Below are positions 9,148-17,399 of a stretch of DNA of 64,000 nucleotides, in pieces (position 1 is the stretch's first letter; each line of letters starts with the position of its first letter). The stretch is taken from the NCBI RefSeq assembly GCF_000745425.1, contig NZ_JQJH01000001.1, positions 434,001-498,000 on the forward strand, written 5' to 3'. This stretch comes from Beijerinckia mobilis (GTDB lineage Bacteria > Pseudomonadota > Alphaproteobacteria > Rhizobiales > Beijerinckiaceae). The notes beneath the pieces were generated by a model. That model made no database searches, was not told the DNA's origin, and worked only from the letters and a program-made list of their open reading frames with translations. Position numbers and translations under genes: made by a program.

Positions 9148-9941
9148 CCTGGCATCCGGTTGCGCGCGGCTGCAAGATCGGTATCGAGCCGCATCGGCAG
9201 CCCATGCCGCGCCATATAATCCTTGGCCTCGGCGATGGTGAATGTGCCGAAATGAAAAATCGAGGCGGCGAGCACCGCGTCCGCGCCGCCTTGTGCAATG
9301 CCCTCGACGAGATGGTCGAGCGTGCCGACGCCACCCGAGGCTATGACAGGAATCGGCACGCTTTCCGCGACGGCGCGTGTCAGCGCGAGATCGAACCCCG
9401 CCTTGGTCCCATCCCGATCCATCGAGGTGAGCAGAATTTCGCCCGCCCCGCGTTCGGCGACATCACGGGCATAAGCGATGGCGTCAATGCCGGTCGGCTT
9501 GCGCCCGCCATGGGTAAAGACTTCCCAGCGGCCAGGGCCGGTCGCCTTGGCGTCTATGGCGACGACGACACATTGGCTGCCGAATTTTTCCGCCGCGCGG
9601 CGTACGAAATCACGGTCAGTGACAGCCGCCGACATGATCGACACCTTGTCGGCACCGGCAAGCAGCAATTTGCGAATGTCATCCTCGGTTCTGACACCGC
9701 CACCGACGGTCAGCGGCATGAAACAAGCTTCCGCCGTGCGCTCCACGACATCGAACAGAATGGAGCGATCTTCGTGGCTCGCCGTAATATCGAGGAAGCA
9801 TAATTCGTCGGCGCCCGCGGCGTCATAGGCCATAGCGCATTGGACCGGATCACCGGCATCCCGCAGGTCAACAAAATTGACGCCCTTGACGACGCGGCCG
9901 TCCTTGACATCGAGACAGGGGATGACGCGGGCCTTAAGCAT
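9144..9941 (-). CDS. hisF: Imidazole glycerol phosphate synthase subunit HisF
   Basis: Cyclase subunit of the HisFH complex. It converts PRFAR and the ammonia delivered by HisH into imidazole glycerol phosphate and AICAR. 265 residues, (beta/alpha)8 barrel. Visible signatures are the N-terminal [16 protein letters not shown] with catalytic Asp11, the first-half phosphate motif LTVGGGVRT, Asp in VVAIDAKA, and the second-half motif [13 protein letters not shown]. It is the first gene of hisF-hisE-coaA. The partner genes hisH and hisA are not in the window, although they often lie immediately upstream in related genomes. Confidence 0.96.
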   Translation of the reverse strand: MLKARVIPCLDVKDGRVVKGVNFVDLRDAGDPVQCAMAYDAAGADELCFLDITASHEDRSILFDVVERTAEACFMPLTVGGGVRTEDDIRKLLLAGADKVSIMSAAVTDRDFVRRAAEKFGSQCVVVAIDAKATGPGRWEVFTHGGRKPTGIDAIAYARDVAERGAGEILLTSMDRDGTKAGFDLALTRAVAESVPIPVIASGGVGTLDHLVEGIAQGGADAVLAASIFHFGTFTIAEAKDYMARHGLPMRLDTDLAAARNRMPG

Positions 9942-10021
9942 GGCGGACCCTCAGGATCTCGTGAACGCGAAAGCTGGATCGAGATGCCGCCTTTTCATCA
10001 TCCTGCGTTTCACCCTTGGCC

Positions 10022-10047
10022 ATGAACTCTTGACAATGAACTCTTGA
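10022..10047. repeat. 12-bp direct repeat, 14-bp period
   Basis: ATGAACTCTTGA occurs at 10022-10033 and 10036-10047, separated by two bases, and a third partial unit (ACAATGAG) follows. It lies 80 bp upstream of hisF. One of several short tandem duplications in this window. Confidence 0.8.
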
Positions 10048-10336
10048 ACAATGAGCTTGCGGCGTTTGCCATGCCCATTTCGGCACGCCAGCAATGTGCC
10101 AAAAAATTATGCTGTGTTCATCGGGGACGCGCATGCCGTTTGCCGATTAACGCGCCTTTTAGCCTAATTCGTTCTCCTTGCTCTCTAGCAGCAAATTTTT
10201 CCCTGTGCAAATCATCGCATGAAAGGTCCATCCGCGGGGAGACGAATGCGGTCTCAAAAGCGCCAACAGCACCGTGGAGGATTTTGCGTTGCCGGGGGTT
10301 TGCTGTAAATGGCGCGACGGGCGTCTTCACGCCCTA

Positions 10337-10384
10337 TAGAGCAATTTCAAATGGAACAGTTCGGAAACATCCGAACATGCTCTA
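10337..10384. repeat. REP-like palindrome with TAGAGCA / TGCTCTA ends
   Basis: An intergenic palindrome: TAGAGCA at 10337-10343 pairs with TGCTCTA at 10378-10384, and an inner hairpin GTTCGG-AAACAT-CCGAAC lies at 10359-10376. Related elements with GAGC...GCTC ends and a TTCGGA/TCCGAA core occur at 31612, 34782 and 39310. Confidence 0.6.
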
Positions 10385-10432
10385 GCCCTTGCCAAGGGGA
10401 TACCCATCAAGGGGACACCAACCAAGGGATCA

Positions 10433-11482
10433 ATGCCGATGATACGCCATTTCGGTGGCTCGTTCCTGTTCGCCATCATCAGTCTCGGCCTTGCCGCATG
10501 GCTCGGCTGGGCAATGACCGGCACTTTGGGTGGTGTTTTTTCCATTCTCTGGATCACGCTGGTCCTTGGTGTGCTGGAAGTCTCCCTCTCCTTCGACAAT
10601 GCCATTGTCAATGCGACCGTGCTACGCGGCATGGATCCGATCTGGCAGAGACGCTTTCTCACTTGGGGCATGGTGATCGCCGTTTTCGGCATGCGCATTC
10701 TGTTCCCCGTCGCGATTGTGAGTTTCGCCACACATCTTGGCCCCCTGGACGCCTTTTATCTCGCCCTGAGCAACCCGAACCGATATGCGGCAATCATCAA
10801 GGAGGCCCATATCGGGATCGCCGGCTTCGGCGGCACCTTTCTCGCCATGGTCGGCCTGAAATTCTTCTTCGATTCCTCGAAGACTGTGCACTGGATCGCC
10901 GTCATCGAACGGCAGGTGGCGCGGCTCGGCCATATCGACGCCTTGACCCATGCGATCGTCCTGCTTCTCGCCTATCGGGTTTCCCTGTTGCTGCCGCCGG
11001 GAAAAGCCACCACGATGCTCGTCGCGGGCATTTTCGGGCTCGTGGCCTTCATCGCGGTCGAAGCGGTCGGAACATTGCTCGGCGGCCAGGGCGGGCACAA
11101 ACAGGGGATCGTCCGCCAGGGTTTCAGCGGCTTTCTCTATCTCGAAGTGCTCGACGCCTCATTCTCCTTCGACGGCGTGGTTGGCGCCTTCGCGCTCACC
11201 GATCATTTTCTCGTCATTGCGCTCGGTCTCGGCATAGGCGCCATGTTCGTTCGCTCGATGACCGTCATGCTCGTCCGCAGCGGCACGCTGGCGGAATATC
11301 GCTATCTGGAACATGGCGCCTTCTATGCCATTCTCGCACTCGCGGCGATGATGCTGCTTTCGGTTCGCTACGACATACCGGAAACCGTAACCGGTCTCGT
11401 CGGCGCGATCCTCATCGGCTTTTCACTCTTTGCCTCGATCCTCTACAACAGGACCGTCGGCCCTGGCGATGAGGACGATTGA
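10433..11482 (+). CDS. DUF475 (TerC-like) integral membrane protein
   Basis: Inner-membrane protein of 349 residues with about nine hydrophobic segments, matching the DUF475 family, which is related to TerC metal-handling proteins. The family signature LEVSLSFDNAIVNATVLRGM is near residues 44-63, and a second acidic motif LDASFSFDGVVGAF is near residues 240-253; both resemble the paired Asp motifs of TerC proteins. The ribosome site is AAGGGA, five bases before ATG 10433; ATG 10439 is a possible second start. The C-terminus is acidic (GDEDD). Function in the family is not settled; metal export or tellurite resistance is only suggested by kinship. Confidence 0.85.
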   Translation: MPMIRHFGGSFLFAIISLGLAAWLGWAMTGTLGGVFSILWITLVLGVLEVSLSFDNAIVNATVLRGMDPIWQRRFLTWGMVIAVFGMRILFPVAIVSFATHLGPLDAFYLALSNPNRYAAIIKEAHIGIAGFGGTFLAMVGLKFFFDSSKTVHWIAVIERQVARLGHIDALTHAIVLLLAYRVSLLLPPGKATTMLVAGIFGLVAFIAVEAVGTLLGGQGGHKQGIVRQGFSGFLYLEVLDASFSFDGVVGAFALTDHFLVIALGLGIGAMFVRSMTVMLVRSGTLAEYRYLEHGAFYAILALAAMMLLSVRYDIPETVTGLVGAILIGFSLFASILYNRTVGPGDEDD

Positions 11483-11515
11483 TCCTCTCTTCCGGCAGCG
11501 TCGCGGCCAAACGGC

Positions 11516-11998
11516 TCAACTCCCGCTCGGATCATCAGCCGGATTGATATATTTCAGGCTGAAAGGCCCTTCGCCCTTGACCTCGACTTCCGCCGGCTCG
11601 TTCGTCGTCCAGACCGAATGCGCCATTCCGGCCGGAAGATAGAAAAACCCTCCCGTCTCCACTTTCTTCGCGCGCGCCTGATCGATCGTCTCGCCCATGT
11701 CCGACATCAATGTACCGCTCACCAGCGTCACCGTTTCCGCCGTCGGATGCGTATGCGGTGCGATAATCGTATGCGCCGGCAGTTTCAGCCGCAGGACGAA
11801 AGTGCCCGGCTTGCCAGGGTCGCCCATGAACACGCTGGAAAGAACTCCCTTGGGCAGGAACGCCGGAGCCGTCCCCCATTGCGCCGCCGCGCTGTTGGTC
11901 AGCACAATCATCCTGTCCGTATCTGCGGCCATTGCCATGGCCGAGGACAAGCCGGTCATCGCGAAACCGAGGATGGATATTTTTATCGATGCACGCAT
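11516..11998 (-). CDS. Secreted cupin-domain protein
   Basis: Small periplasmic protein of 160 residues with a single cupin barrel. The start is ATG 11996-11998, preceded by GGAGGAG. The N-terminus is a Sec signal peptide (RASIKISILGFAMTGLSSAMAMAA), probably cleaved after AMAA. The cupin metal motif 1 is APHTHPTAETVTLVSGTL (two histidines plus glutamate), and motif 2 is FFYLPAGMAHSVW. This points to a metal-binding barrel of unknown substrate. The frame is open upstream to 12151, but that part lacks protein character. The gene stands alone, convergent with the DUF475 gene (33 bp apart). Confidence 0.8.
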   Translation of the reverse strand: MRASIKISILGFAMTGLSSAMAMAADTDRMIVLTNSAAAQWGTAPAFLPKGVLSSVFMGDPGKPGTFVLRLKLPAHTIIAPHTHPTAETVTLVSGTLMSDMGETIDQARAKKVETGGFFYLPAGMAHSVWTTNEPAEVEVKGEGPFSLKYINPADDPSGS

Positions 11999-12187
11999 GT
12001 TTGCTCCTCCCGCATTCTCATAGGATACGGCCCGGGCCATGATTAGAGCCAGCCTCGAGGCAGCATTCCAAATATATGTGAGACGCGAGGCAGGATGTCC
12101 ATTCCAGCCATCAACAATCGCGATGTGTACGGCCGAGATACTATCGTTCACAAAGCTCCAGCTGCCACCATAAAGAAACAGTGGGAA

Positions 12188-12748
12188 TTACCAGCGCAAA
12201 GGTGCCGGACTGCCGGTTGACACTTCCTCAATACGCGCGCGGGCAGAGCTGCTAACGAGACGCGGCAACGCGTCATGCGGAAAGAAAGCAGCCTCCTCAA
12301 TACCATGTCCAGCGCGCAGATTATTGTTTTCCGCGGCCAGAACAATTGTATAGCAGGCGACATGGGTTTTGTTGCGCTGGTGATGAAACAGGCCATGCAG
12401 AACCGGCACGGCGGGCAATGGCAAGGCAACTTCCTCCTCGATATGCCGCGCCAACGCCGCCACAACTGTCTCATCCGTCCGCACCGAACCTCCCGGCAGA
12501 TACCAGCCAGCCACCCGCTTGCGGCGCACGAGAAGCACGCTTCCATTCAGATCAAAAAGAACGCCGCGCACGCCGAGGCTGGTCACCCGTGAGGACGCAA
12601 GTCCTTTATTCGAGGCCAGCCGCGAACGGCCGTGTTCACGAAGATCGGCTTCCGGTCGAGGAATACAGAATTCTTGCGCCGGATCGGCCAATGCCGCCCC
12701 GCGGCCGAGAAGAGAAGAAAAAATTCGCCTGTACACACGGCTCACCAT
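12188..12748 (-). CDS. Nudix hydrolase-like protein with altered Nudix box
   Basis: 186 residues from ATG 12748 (MVSRVYRRIF). The Nudix fold is recognisable from VRGVLFDLNGSVLLVRRK through WYLPGGSVRTDETVVAAL. The box should read G-x5-E-x7-REUxEExGU. Here G-x5-E and the x7 spacing are kept, but the RE is RH and the late glycine is alanine (RHIEEEVAL). The two glutamates EE are present. Loss of the first metal-binding glutamate may weaken or change hydrolysis. Family members hydrolyse nucleoside diphosphate derivatives; the substrate is unknown. It is an isolated gene followed by the cupin gene. Confidence 0.75.
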   Translation of the reverse strand: MVSRVYRRIFSSLLGRGAALADPAQEFCIPRPEADLREHGRSRLASNKGLASSRVTSLGVRGVLFDLNGSVLLVRRKRVAGWYLPGGSVRTDETVVAALARHIEEEVALPLPAVPVLHGLFHHQRNKTHVACYTIVLAAENNNLRAGHGIEEAAFFPHDALPRLVSSSARARIEEVSTGSPAPLRW

Positions 12749-13174
12749 GGATTGTGGGCGTCAAGCCCCAATTCTTCGGGAAACAAATGCCTTTCAAAAA
12801 CAAACTTTCACGCGCGAAAATTTCATGGGAATGAGCAATAAAATATCAAATTGTCGTCTTCCGCAGCAATTGCAAGAACATTTCACAGTCTGGCCGCGCC
12901 GGACCGAAGACACGTGCCAATAAGACACTATCCCGTTGCTTCTCGCAACTCTCTGAATGTTTCCGAAATCATTTGAAAGACCTATTTGGAATAAATATAG
13001 ATAAAGGTTGCGGGACAGGCGCCGCCAGCCCCAATCTCCCGACCAGCAACAACCGGACCGCCATGCGCTGCGAGCCGGGATGTGAACGGGCGGGACGAAA
13101 CGATCAGGGATGCATGAATCTCAGGAAAACAATAATCACGGCGTGAGTACATCGGTCGCTACAGACGATCACGC

Positions 13175-13307
13175 AGCGTATCATGCACCGCACACATCGT
13201 GCGTCGCATGATACGCTCGAGCATCACGCCAGAGCCACCTCGCAGTCGCGGGAGGCCAAGTCTCGATGAGCATGAGGTATCAAGTCATGCTCATCGAGAC
13301 TTGGTAT
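13175..13307 (+). repeat. Three-hairpin palindromic element, copy D
   Basis: Three consecutive hairpins: AGCGTATCATGC (13175-13186) with GCATGATACGCT (13206-13217); a middle GC hairpin around the conserved loop GCAGTCGC (about 13237-13256); and CCAAGTCTCGATGAGCATG (13257-13275) pairing with CATGCTCATCGAGACTTGG (13286-13304), ending in GGTAT. The last two hairpins match copies at 39514, 53704 and 61378. The first hairpin is unrelated in sequence, so this copy is either chimeric or diverged. Confidence 0.75.
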
Positions 13308-13310
13308 AAT
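13282..13310 (+). promoter_or_regulatory. Possible -10 element for mbfA at the end of repeat copy D
   Basis: TATAAT at 13305-13310 overlaps the terminal GGTAT of the palindromic element, eight bases before ATG 13318 and 44 bases before the GTG start at 13354. A recognisable -35 hexamer is lacking (AAGTCA at 13282-13287 has the right 17-bp spacing). Speculative. Confidence 0.3.
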
Positions 13311-13317
13311 TCGATAG

Positions 13318-14325
13318 ATGTTCGGCACCGGTCTGCCGGACAAGGGGCGGATCGTGAAAAACTTTACCGAATTGAACGAACAGGAAATTCTCTCTCTCGC
13401 AATCGCCGGCGAGGAAGACGACAATCATGTCTACACAACCTTTGCCGAGGATCTGAAAGAGCGTTATCCCGCAACCGCGCAGGTCTTTACGGGTATGGCT
13501 GCGACAGAAGCAACCCATCGGGAAATGCTCTATGAACTCTACAAGCAGCGTTTCGGCGCCGAGCTGTTGCCCATCAACAAAAGCGACGTCAATTTCTTCA
13601 TGCGGCGGCCTCCGGTCTGGCTGACCCGCAATCTTTCCCTCGAAACCATTCGCAAGGAAGCCGAAATCCGCGAATCCGAGGCGGCGAATTTCTATGTCAA
13701 GGCGGCGGAAAGCGCCAAGGATCCGGCCGTCCGGCAATTGCTGCGCGAGCTCGCCGAGACCGAAATGACGCATGAAGAGCTCGCCGCCGATCTCGAAACG
13801 AAATATCTCACGCCCGCCGCGCGCGAATCGGAGGCGGAGACGCATGAACGCGTCTTTGTGCTGCAATATGTCCAGCCAGGTCTCGCCGGCCTGATGGATG
13901 GTTCCGTCTCGACGCTCGCGCCGCTCTTTGCCGCCGCTTTTGCGACGCAAAACAATTGGAAGACCTTTCTCGTGGGTCTCGCCGCGTCGCTCGGCGGCGG
14001 CATCAGCATGGGATTCGCCGAGGCGTTGTCGGACGACGGGAGCGTGACCGGGCGCGGCAATCCGATATTGCGCGGCATCGCCTGCGGCGTCATGACCACG
14101 ATCGGCGGCCTCGGCCATACGATGCCGTACCTGGTACCGGACAGCTGGCATAATGCCTTCTATATCGCCACCACCATCGCCGGCATCGTCGTCTTCTTCG
14201 AGCTCTGGGCCATCGCCTATATGCGCACCCGTTACATGAAGACGCCTTTCTTCAAAGCAGCACTGCAGGTCGTCGTCGGCGGCCTCATCGTCCTGATCAC
14301 CGGCATTCTGATCGGCGGCGCCTGA
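13318..14325 (+). CDS. mbfA: Membrane-bound ferritin MbfA (ferritin-VIT1 fusion)
   Basis: Inner-membrane iron exporter of the erythrin-VIT family, known in rhizobia and Agrobacterium to protect against iron and peroxide stress. 335 residues from ATG 13318. GTG 13354 (KNFTELNEQE..., after AAGGGGCGG) fits the conserved beginning of the family and may be the true start. The ferritin-like domain (about 13-165) shows metal ligands in AGEEDDNHVY, EATHREML, EIRESEAANFY and ETEMTHEELA. The VIT1-like membrane domain (about 180-335) contains GLMDGSVSTLAPLFAAAFAT and GGGISMGFAEALSDDG. Irr control is known in relatives; here the upstream region is occupied by a palindromic element. Confidence 0.9.
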   Translation: MFGTGLPDKGRIVKNFTELNEQEILSLAIAGEEDDNHVYTTFAEDLKERYPATAQVFTGMAATEATHREMLYELYKQRFGAELLPINKSDVNFFMRRPPVWLTRNLSLETIRKEAEIRESEAANFYVKAAESAKDPAVRQLLRELAETEMTHEELAADLETKYLTPAARESEAETHERVFVLQYVQPGLAGLMDGSVSTLAPLFAAAFATQNNWKTFLVGLAASLGGGISMGFAEALSDDGSVTGRGNPILRGIACGVMTTIGGLGHTMPYLVPDSWHNAFYIATTIAGIVVFFELWAIAYMRTRYMKTPFFKAALQVVVGGLIVLITGILIGGA

Positions 14326-14380
14326 CCTCACCTCGGAAATGCGCGAATCCGGGAAGCGATCCGCGCCCGCCCGCCAAAAA

Positions 14381-14406
14381 CGTTGGCAAGGAGCGTTGGC
14401 AAGGAG
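14381..14406. repeat. 13-bp perfect tandem duplication
   Basis: CGTTGGCAAGGAG is repeated exactly at 14381-14393 and 14394-14406. Each unit contains a Shine-Dalgarno-like AAGGAG. It lies between mbfA and the metallophosphoesterase gene, just before an ATG (14408) that opens only a 38-codon frame. Confidence 0.9.
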
Positions 14407-14492
14407 CATGACAAGCCCACTGCCACGCTTTGACTCCCGGAGCGTTTCCTTTACACGGTTCAGGTTCCAGACTTCGTCGCGAGGCGCATCGC

Positions 14493-15407
14493 GTGACTTT
14501 TCTGCTTGCTCACCTCTCTGATCCGCATATCGGCCCGCTCCCGGTCCCGCACCGCCGAGAATTGTTCGGCAAACGGCTGACCGGCTATCTCAACTGGCAT
14601 CGCGGGCGCTCCACGGCCCATGATATGGAGGCCCTCGGCCGCCTCGTCGCCGATCTCAAAAACCAGGCGCCAGATCACGTCGCGGTGACAGGCGACGTGC
14701 TGAATTTGGGGCTCGCCGCCGAGTTTCCGCTCGGCCGCCGCTGGCTGGAAAGTCTCGGCCAGACGGAAGATGTGAGTTTCGTGCCCGGCAATCACGACGC
14801 CTATGTCCGCGGCGCCCTACCCGATCTCGCCCGAACCTTCAAACCCTGGATCACCGGCGAGCATCCCACACTGAAATCGCGCGGCAGCGCGCCGTCACCG
14901 ATTCCTCTTTATCCTTATCTGAGACGGCGAGGCCCGATCGCCCTCATCGGCCTTGCTTCGGGCGTGCCCATGCCGCCATTCATCGCCTCCGGCAAGCTCG
15001 GCGCGCAACAGATCGCCGGAGCGGAAATACTGCTGAAACAAGCGGCGGCGGAAAATTGCATCCGCGTCCTCATGTTGCATCATCCACCCTTTGCCGAAGG
15101 CAAGTTCGGACGCGGACTCGTCGATGCGCGCGCCTTCGCCGAAATGATCAGCCGCGTCGGCGCCGAACTCATCCTGCACGGGCATGAGCACAGTCTCGCC
15201 ATCACGTCCCTTCCGGGCCCCAAGGGTAACGTCCCGGTCGTCGGCGTTCCTTCCGCCTCCCTCGTGCGCGGTTCGCCGCGCCGCCGCGCCGCCTATCATC
15301 TGTTTGAAATCGGTGGCACCCTCGCCGAGCCGAAAATCAAAGCCACGGCGCGCGGCTTGCTGGCGGATGGCCATACGATCGACGACCGCGGCCAAGTCCC
15401 TTTGTAA
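14493..15407 (+). CDS. Calcineurin-type metallophosphoesterase
   Basis: 304 residues from GTG 14493 (VTFLLAHLSDPHIG), with GAGG nine bases upstream. The open frame extends to 14430, but the domain begins right after this GTG. All phosphoesterase motifs are present: D-x-H (LSDPHIG), GD (VTGDVLNLG), GNHD (VPGNHDAY), the histidine motif LMLHHPPF, and GHEH (LHGHEHS). These bind the two-metal centre. The family (ICC/CpdA-like) hydrolyses cyclic nucleotides or other phosphodiesters; the substrate cannot be told from sequence. The small gene at 15480 follows 72 bp later. Confidence 0.87.
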   Translation: MTFLLAHLSDPHIGPLPVPHRRELFGKRLTGYLNWHRGRSTAHDMEALGRLVADLKNQAPDHVAVTGDVLNLGLAAEFPLGRRWLESLGQTEDVSFVPGNHDAYVRGALPDLARTFKPWITGEHPTLKSRGSAPSPIPLYPYLRRRGPIALIGLASGVPMPPFIASGKLGAQQIAGAEILLKQAAAENCIRVLMLHHPPFAEGKFGRGLVDARAFAEMISRVGAELILHGHEHSLAITSLPGPKGNVPVVGVPSASLVRGSPRRRAAYHLFEIGGTLAEPKIKATARGLLADGHTIDDRGQVPL

Positions 15408-15479
15408 ACAAGTTCCCTTGTGAGAAAGGCCTTGGCAGATCGCGGCAGGATCCATGCCTGAGGCCTGAACGGAGCAGCT

Positions 15480-15686
15480 ATGATGAGCGATTGTCCCTCG
15501 GAGGGGCCGGATTACCGCGCCTTCTTTCTCGATGAAGCCGGCAAGATCAAGAAATCCAAAGTCCTGAAAACCTGCCAAAATGATACGGAAGCCCTAGCCC
15601 TTGCGGAAAGCCTGCATGATGGGCGGCGCCTGGAGCTTTTCGACGGCTGCCGCCTCGTCGCCGCCTTGCCGGCACGGAACGCTTGA
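15480..15686 (+). CDS. Small hypothetical protein
   Basis: 68 residues, start ATG 15480 or 15483, with GGAG about eight bases upstream. I do not recognise a family. The protein is mixed in charge, with no signal peptide or membrane helix: a central DTEALALAESLHDGRRLELFDG stretch looks like a helix-turn-strand unit. Codon use and ribosome site look like a real gene; co-transcription with the metallophosphoesterase is likely. Confidence 0.55.
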   Translation: MMSDCPSEGPDYRAFFLDEAGKIKKSKVLKTCQNDTEALALAESLHDGRRLELFDGCRLVAALPARNA

Positions 15687-15769
15687 GAAAGGCCCTGCAG
15701 GAAAGACCCCTGTAAACGCGCGAGAGAAACACCAAGAGAAACGCCAAGTCGCGCGCCTGCCTGCGACGA

Positions 15770-16171
15770 TCAGCGATCCTGCAAGTCCGTTTGCGGTGCG
15801 GGTGACGCGAGCCGCTCCAGATCAGCGGCATGATCGGCTCCCCAGCGATAGAGCATTTCGAGCGGTTCCACGAAAACTTCCCCAAGTTCCGTCAGGCGAT
15901 AGACCACTTCCGGCGGCATGATCTGCCGCACCTCCCGCGACACGAGCCCCATGCTTTCCAGATCACGCAAGGTCTGCGTCATCATCTTCTTGGAAAGGCC
16001 GGGAATGGCACGCATGAGCTGACCCGGCCGGGATCCGCCCCCGAGCAGATGGAGCGTATGCAGGATCATCGTGATCCATTTGCCGCTGAACAGACGCAAA
16101 AGACGCCGCGGCGCGCAAGCCTCATCGAAAGGAGGCAGGCGATAGTGATCGGGGAGCGGAGCAAGAGCCAT
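15770..16171 (-). CDS. HxlR-family transcriptional regulator
   Basis: 133-residue winged-helix regulator. Family features: an early cysteine (EACAPRRLLRLFSGKW, often redox-sensing in HxlR proteins), LHLLGGGSRPGQLMRAIPGL, the recognition region SKKMMTQTLRDLESMGLVSR, and the wing VVYRLTELGEVF. The start ATG 16169-16171 has AAGG upstream. It is divergent from the reductase gene at 16269 with only 97 bp between them, the usual layout for an HxlR regulator and its target. Confidence 0.9.
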   Translation of the reverse strand: MALAPLPDHYRLPPFDEACAPRRLLRLFSGKWITMILHTLHLLGGGSRPGQLMRAIPGLSKKMMTQTLRDLESMGLVSREVRQIMPPEVVYRLTELGEVFVEPLEMLYRWGADHAADLERLASPAPQTDLQDR

Positions 16172-16268
16172 GGGAACCTTTTGGTGACCAGGTCACAGAT
16201 TGGTGCCGGATTGCCATCAATCTCCGTAAAGCACAATGTCCCGCCATCGTTTTCTGCGGAGTCCCCTC

Positions 16269-17333
16269 ATGCCCCATAAAGCTTTGGTTGTCGGTGCGAC
16301 CGGCATTGTCGGCCAGAACCTCGCCAACCGCCTCGTGGCGGATGGCTGGACCGTTCATGGACTGGCACGGCATCCCGCCGAGGCTTCGACCGGCATCCTG
16401 CCCTTGGCAGCCGATCTGCTCGACATCGAATCCGTGCGCTCAGCCGTCGCTGCCATCGAACCCACCCATGTCTTTTTCAGCACCTGGTCGAGACGCCCGA
16501 CGGAGCGCGAGAATTGCAGCGTCAACAGCGCGATGGTCGCCAATCTCTTTACGGCGCTGCGCCACCCGGACGCGCTCGTCCATGCGAGCCTCGTGACCGG
16601 ATTGAAACATTATCTCGGTCCCTTCGAAGCCTATGCGCAGGGCGCGCTTCCTGAAACACCATTCCGCGAGACTATGCCAAGGCTCGCCGTGGACAATTTC
16701 TATTATGATCAGGAAGACGCTTTATTTGCCGCCGCCATGAGCCATGGTTTCTCCTGGAGCGTACACCGTCCGCATACGATCATCGGCTATGCCATCGGCA
16801 ATGTCATGAATATGGGTTCGACGCTTGCGGTCTATGCAACGATCTGCCGGGAAACCGGCCGTCCCTTCGTTTTCCCGGGGTCATCGATCCAATGGAATGG
16901 GCTGACGGATGTCACCGATGCGCGTCAGCTTGCCAGTCAGCTTGTCTGGGCGGCGACGAGCCCCACCGGGCAAAATCAGGCTTTCAATGTTGTGAACGGT
17001 GATGTCTTCCGCTGGAAATGGCTGTGGCCGCAACTCGCGGCGTGGTTCGGTCTTGAGGCGGCGCCCTATCCCGGACAGGCGACCTCTCTCGAGCAGCAGC
17101 TTTCCGGCGATGCCGAACTCTGGGTGGACATCAGCCGCCAATACGGCTTGCGCGAAAGCCGGCTCGATCGTCTCGCCTCGCCATGGCATACGGACGCCGA
17201 TCTTGGCCGCGAGATCGAATGCATCACGGATATGAGCAAAAGCCGGCAGGCCGGTTTCAGCGGCTATCATTATACGCCGGACTCGTTCTTCGATCTCTTC
17301 GAGCGTCTACGTGCCGAGCGTTTCATCCCATAA
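16269..17333 (+). CDS. PRISE-like short-chain reductase (progesterone 5-beta-reductase/iridoid synthase family)
   Basis: NAD(P)-dependent extended short-chain reductase of 354 residues, from ATG 16269 with GGAG upstream. Rossmann motif VVGATGIVGQNL is at residues 6-17. The segment VDNFYYDQEDALF carries the tyrosine of the PRISE signature NFYYxxED, which replaces the usual YxxxK. Plants use these enzymes to reduce enones, and bacterial members act on small activated enones. C-terminal SYDxx-like features are typical of the group (FSWSVHRPHTIIGYA). Likely controlled by the divergent HxlR regulator. The substrate is unknown; an electrophile-detoxification role is inference. Confidence 0.82.
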   Translation: MPHKALVVGATGIVGQNLANRLVADGWTVHGLARHPAEASTGILPLAADLLDIESVRSAVAAIEPTHVFFSTWSRRPTERENCSVNSAMVANLFTALRHPDALVHASLVTGLKHYLGPFEAYAQGALPETPFRETMPRLAVDNFYYDQEDALFAAAMSHGFSWSVHRPHTIIGYAIGNVMNMGSTLAVYATICRETGRPFVFPGSSIQWNGLTDVTDARQLASQLVWAATSPTGQNQAFNVVNGDVFRWKWLWPQLAAWFGLEAAPYPGQATSLEQQLSGDAELWVDISRQYGLRESRLDRLASPWHTDADLGREIECITDMSKSRQAGFSGYHYTPDSFFDLFERLRAERFIP

Positions 17334-17399
17334 TTATTCGCCGCCAAAACGGGGCGATCGGAAGACCGATTGCCCGGCGTCCCGTTCCACTTTCCAACG

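Larger units (their letters stand above)
9942..10432. other. Intergenic region with repeats, hisF / DUF475
   Basis: 491 bp without a convincing gene. It contains a direct repeat ATGAACTCTTGA at 10022-10033 and 10036-10047 (14-bp period), a palindromic element at 10337-10384, and three similar purine-rich units (AAGGGGATACC, AAGGGGACACC, AAGGGATC) between 10394 and 10431. The last of these serves as ribosome site for the next gene. It presumably holds the promoters of both flanking, divergently oriented genes. Confidence 0.4.
12749..13317. other. Intergenic region upstream of mbfA
   Basis: 569 bp without a credible gene. The first 250 bp are comparatively AT-rich (for example around 12980-13010, TTTGGAATAAATATAG). 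The last 145 bp form a three-hairpin palindromic element (13175-13307), listed separately. No perfect iron-responsive box was found, although mbfA genes are usually controlled by Irr. Confidence 0.4.

Noticed and set aside
13175..13310. CRISPR-like reading of the palindromic repeats
   Set aside because: Copies are dispersed singly tens of kb apart, not arrayed with spacers, and no cas genes are present.
14408..14521. 38-codon frame MTSPLPRFDSRSV after duplicated AAGGAG
   Set aside because: Spacing of ribosome site to ATG is 1 or 14 bases, neither suitable, and the frame overlaps the phosphoesterase start.
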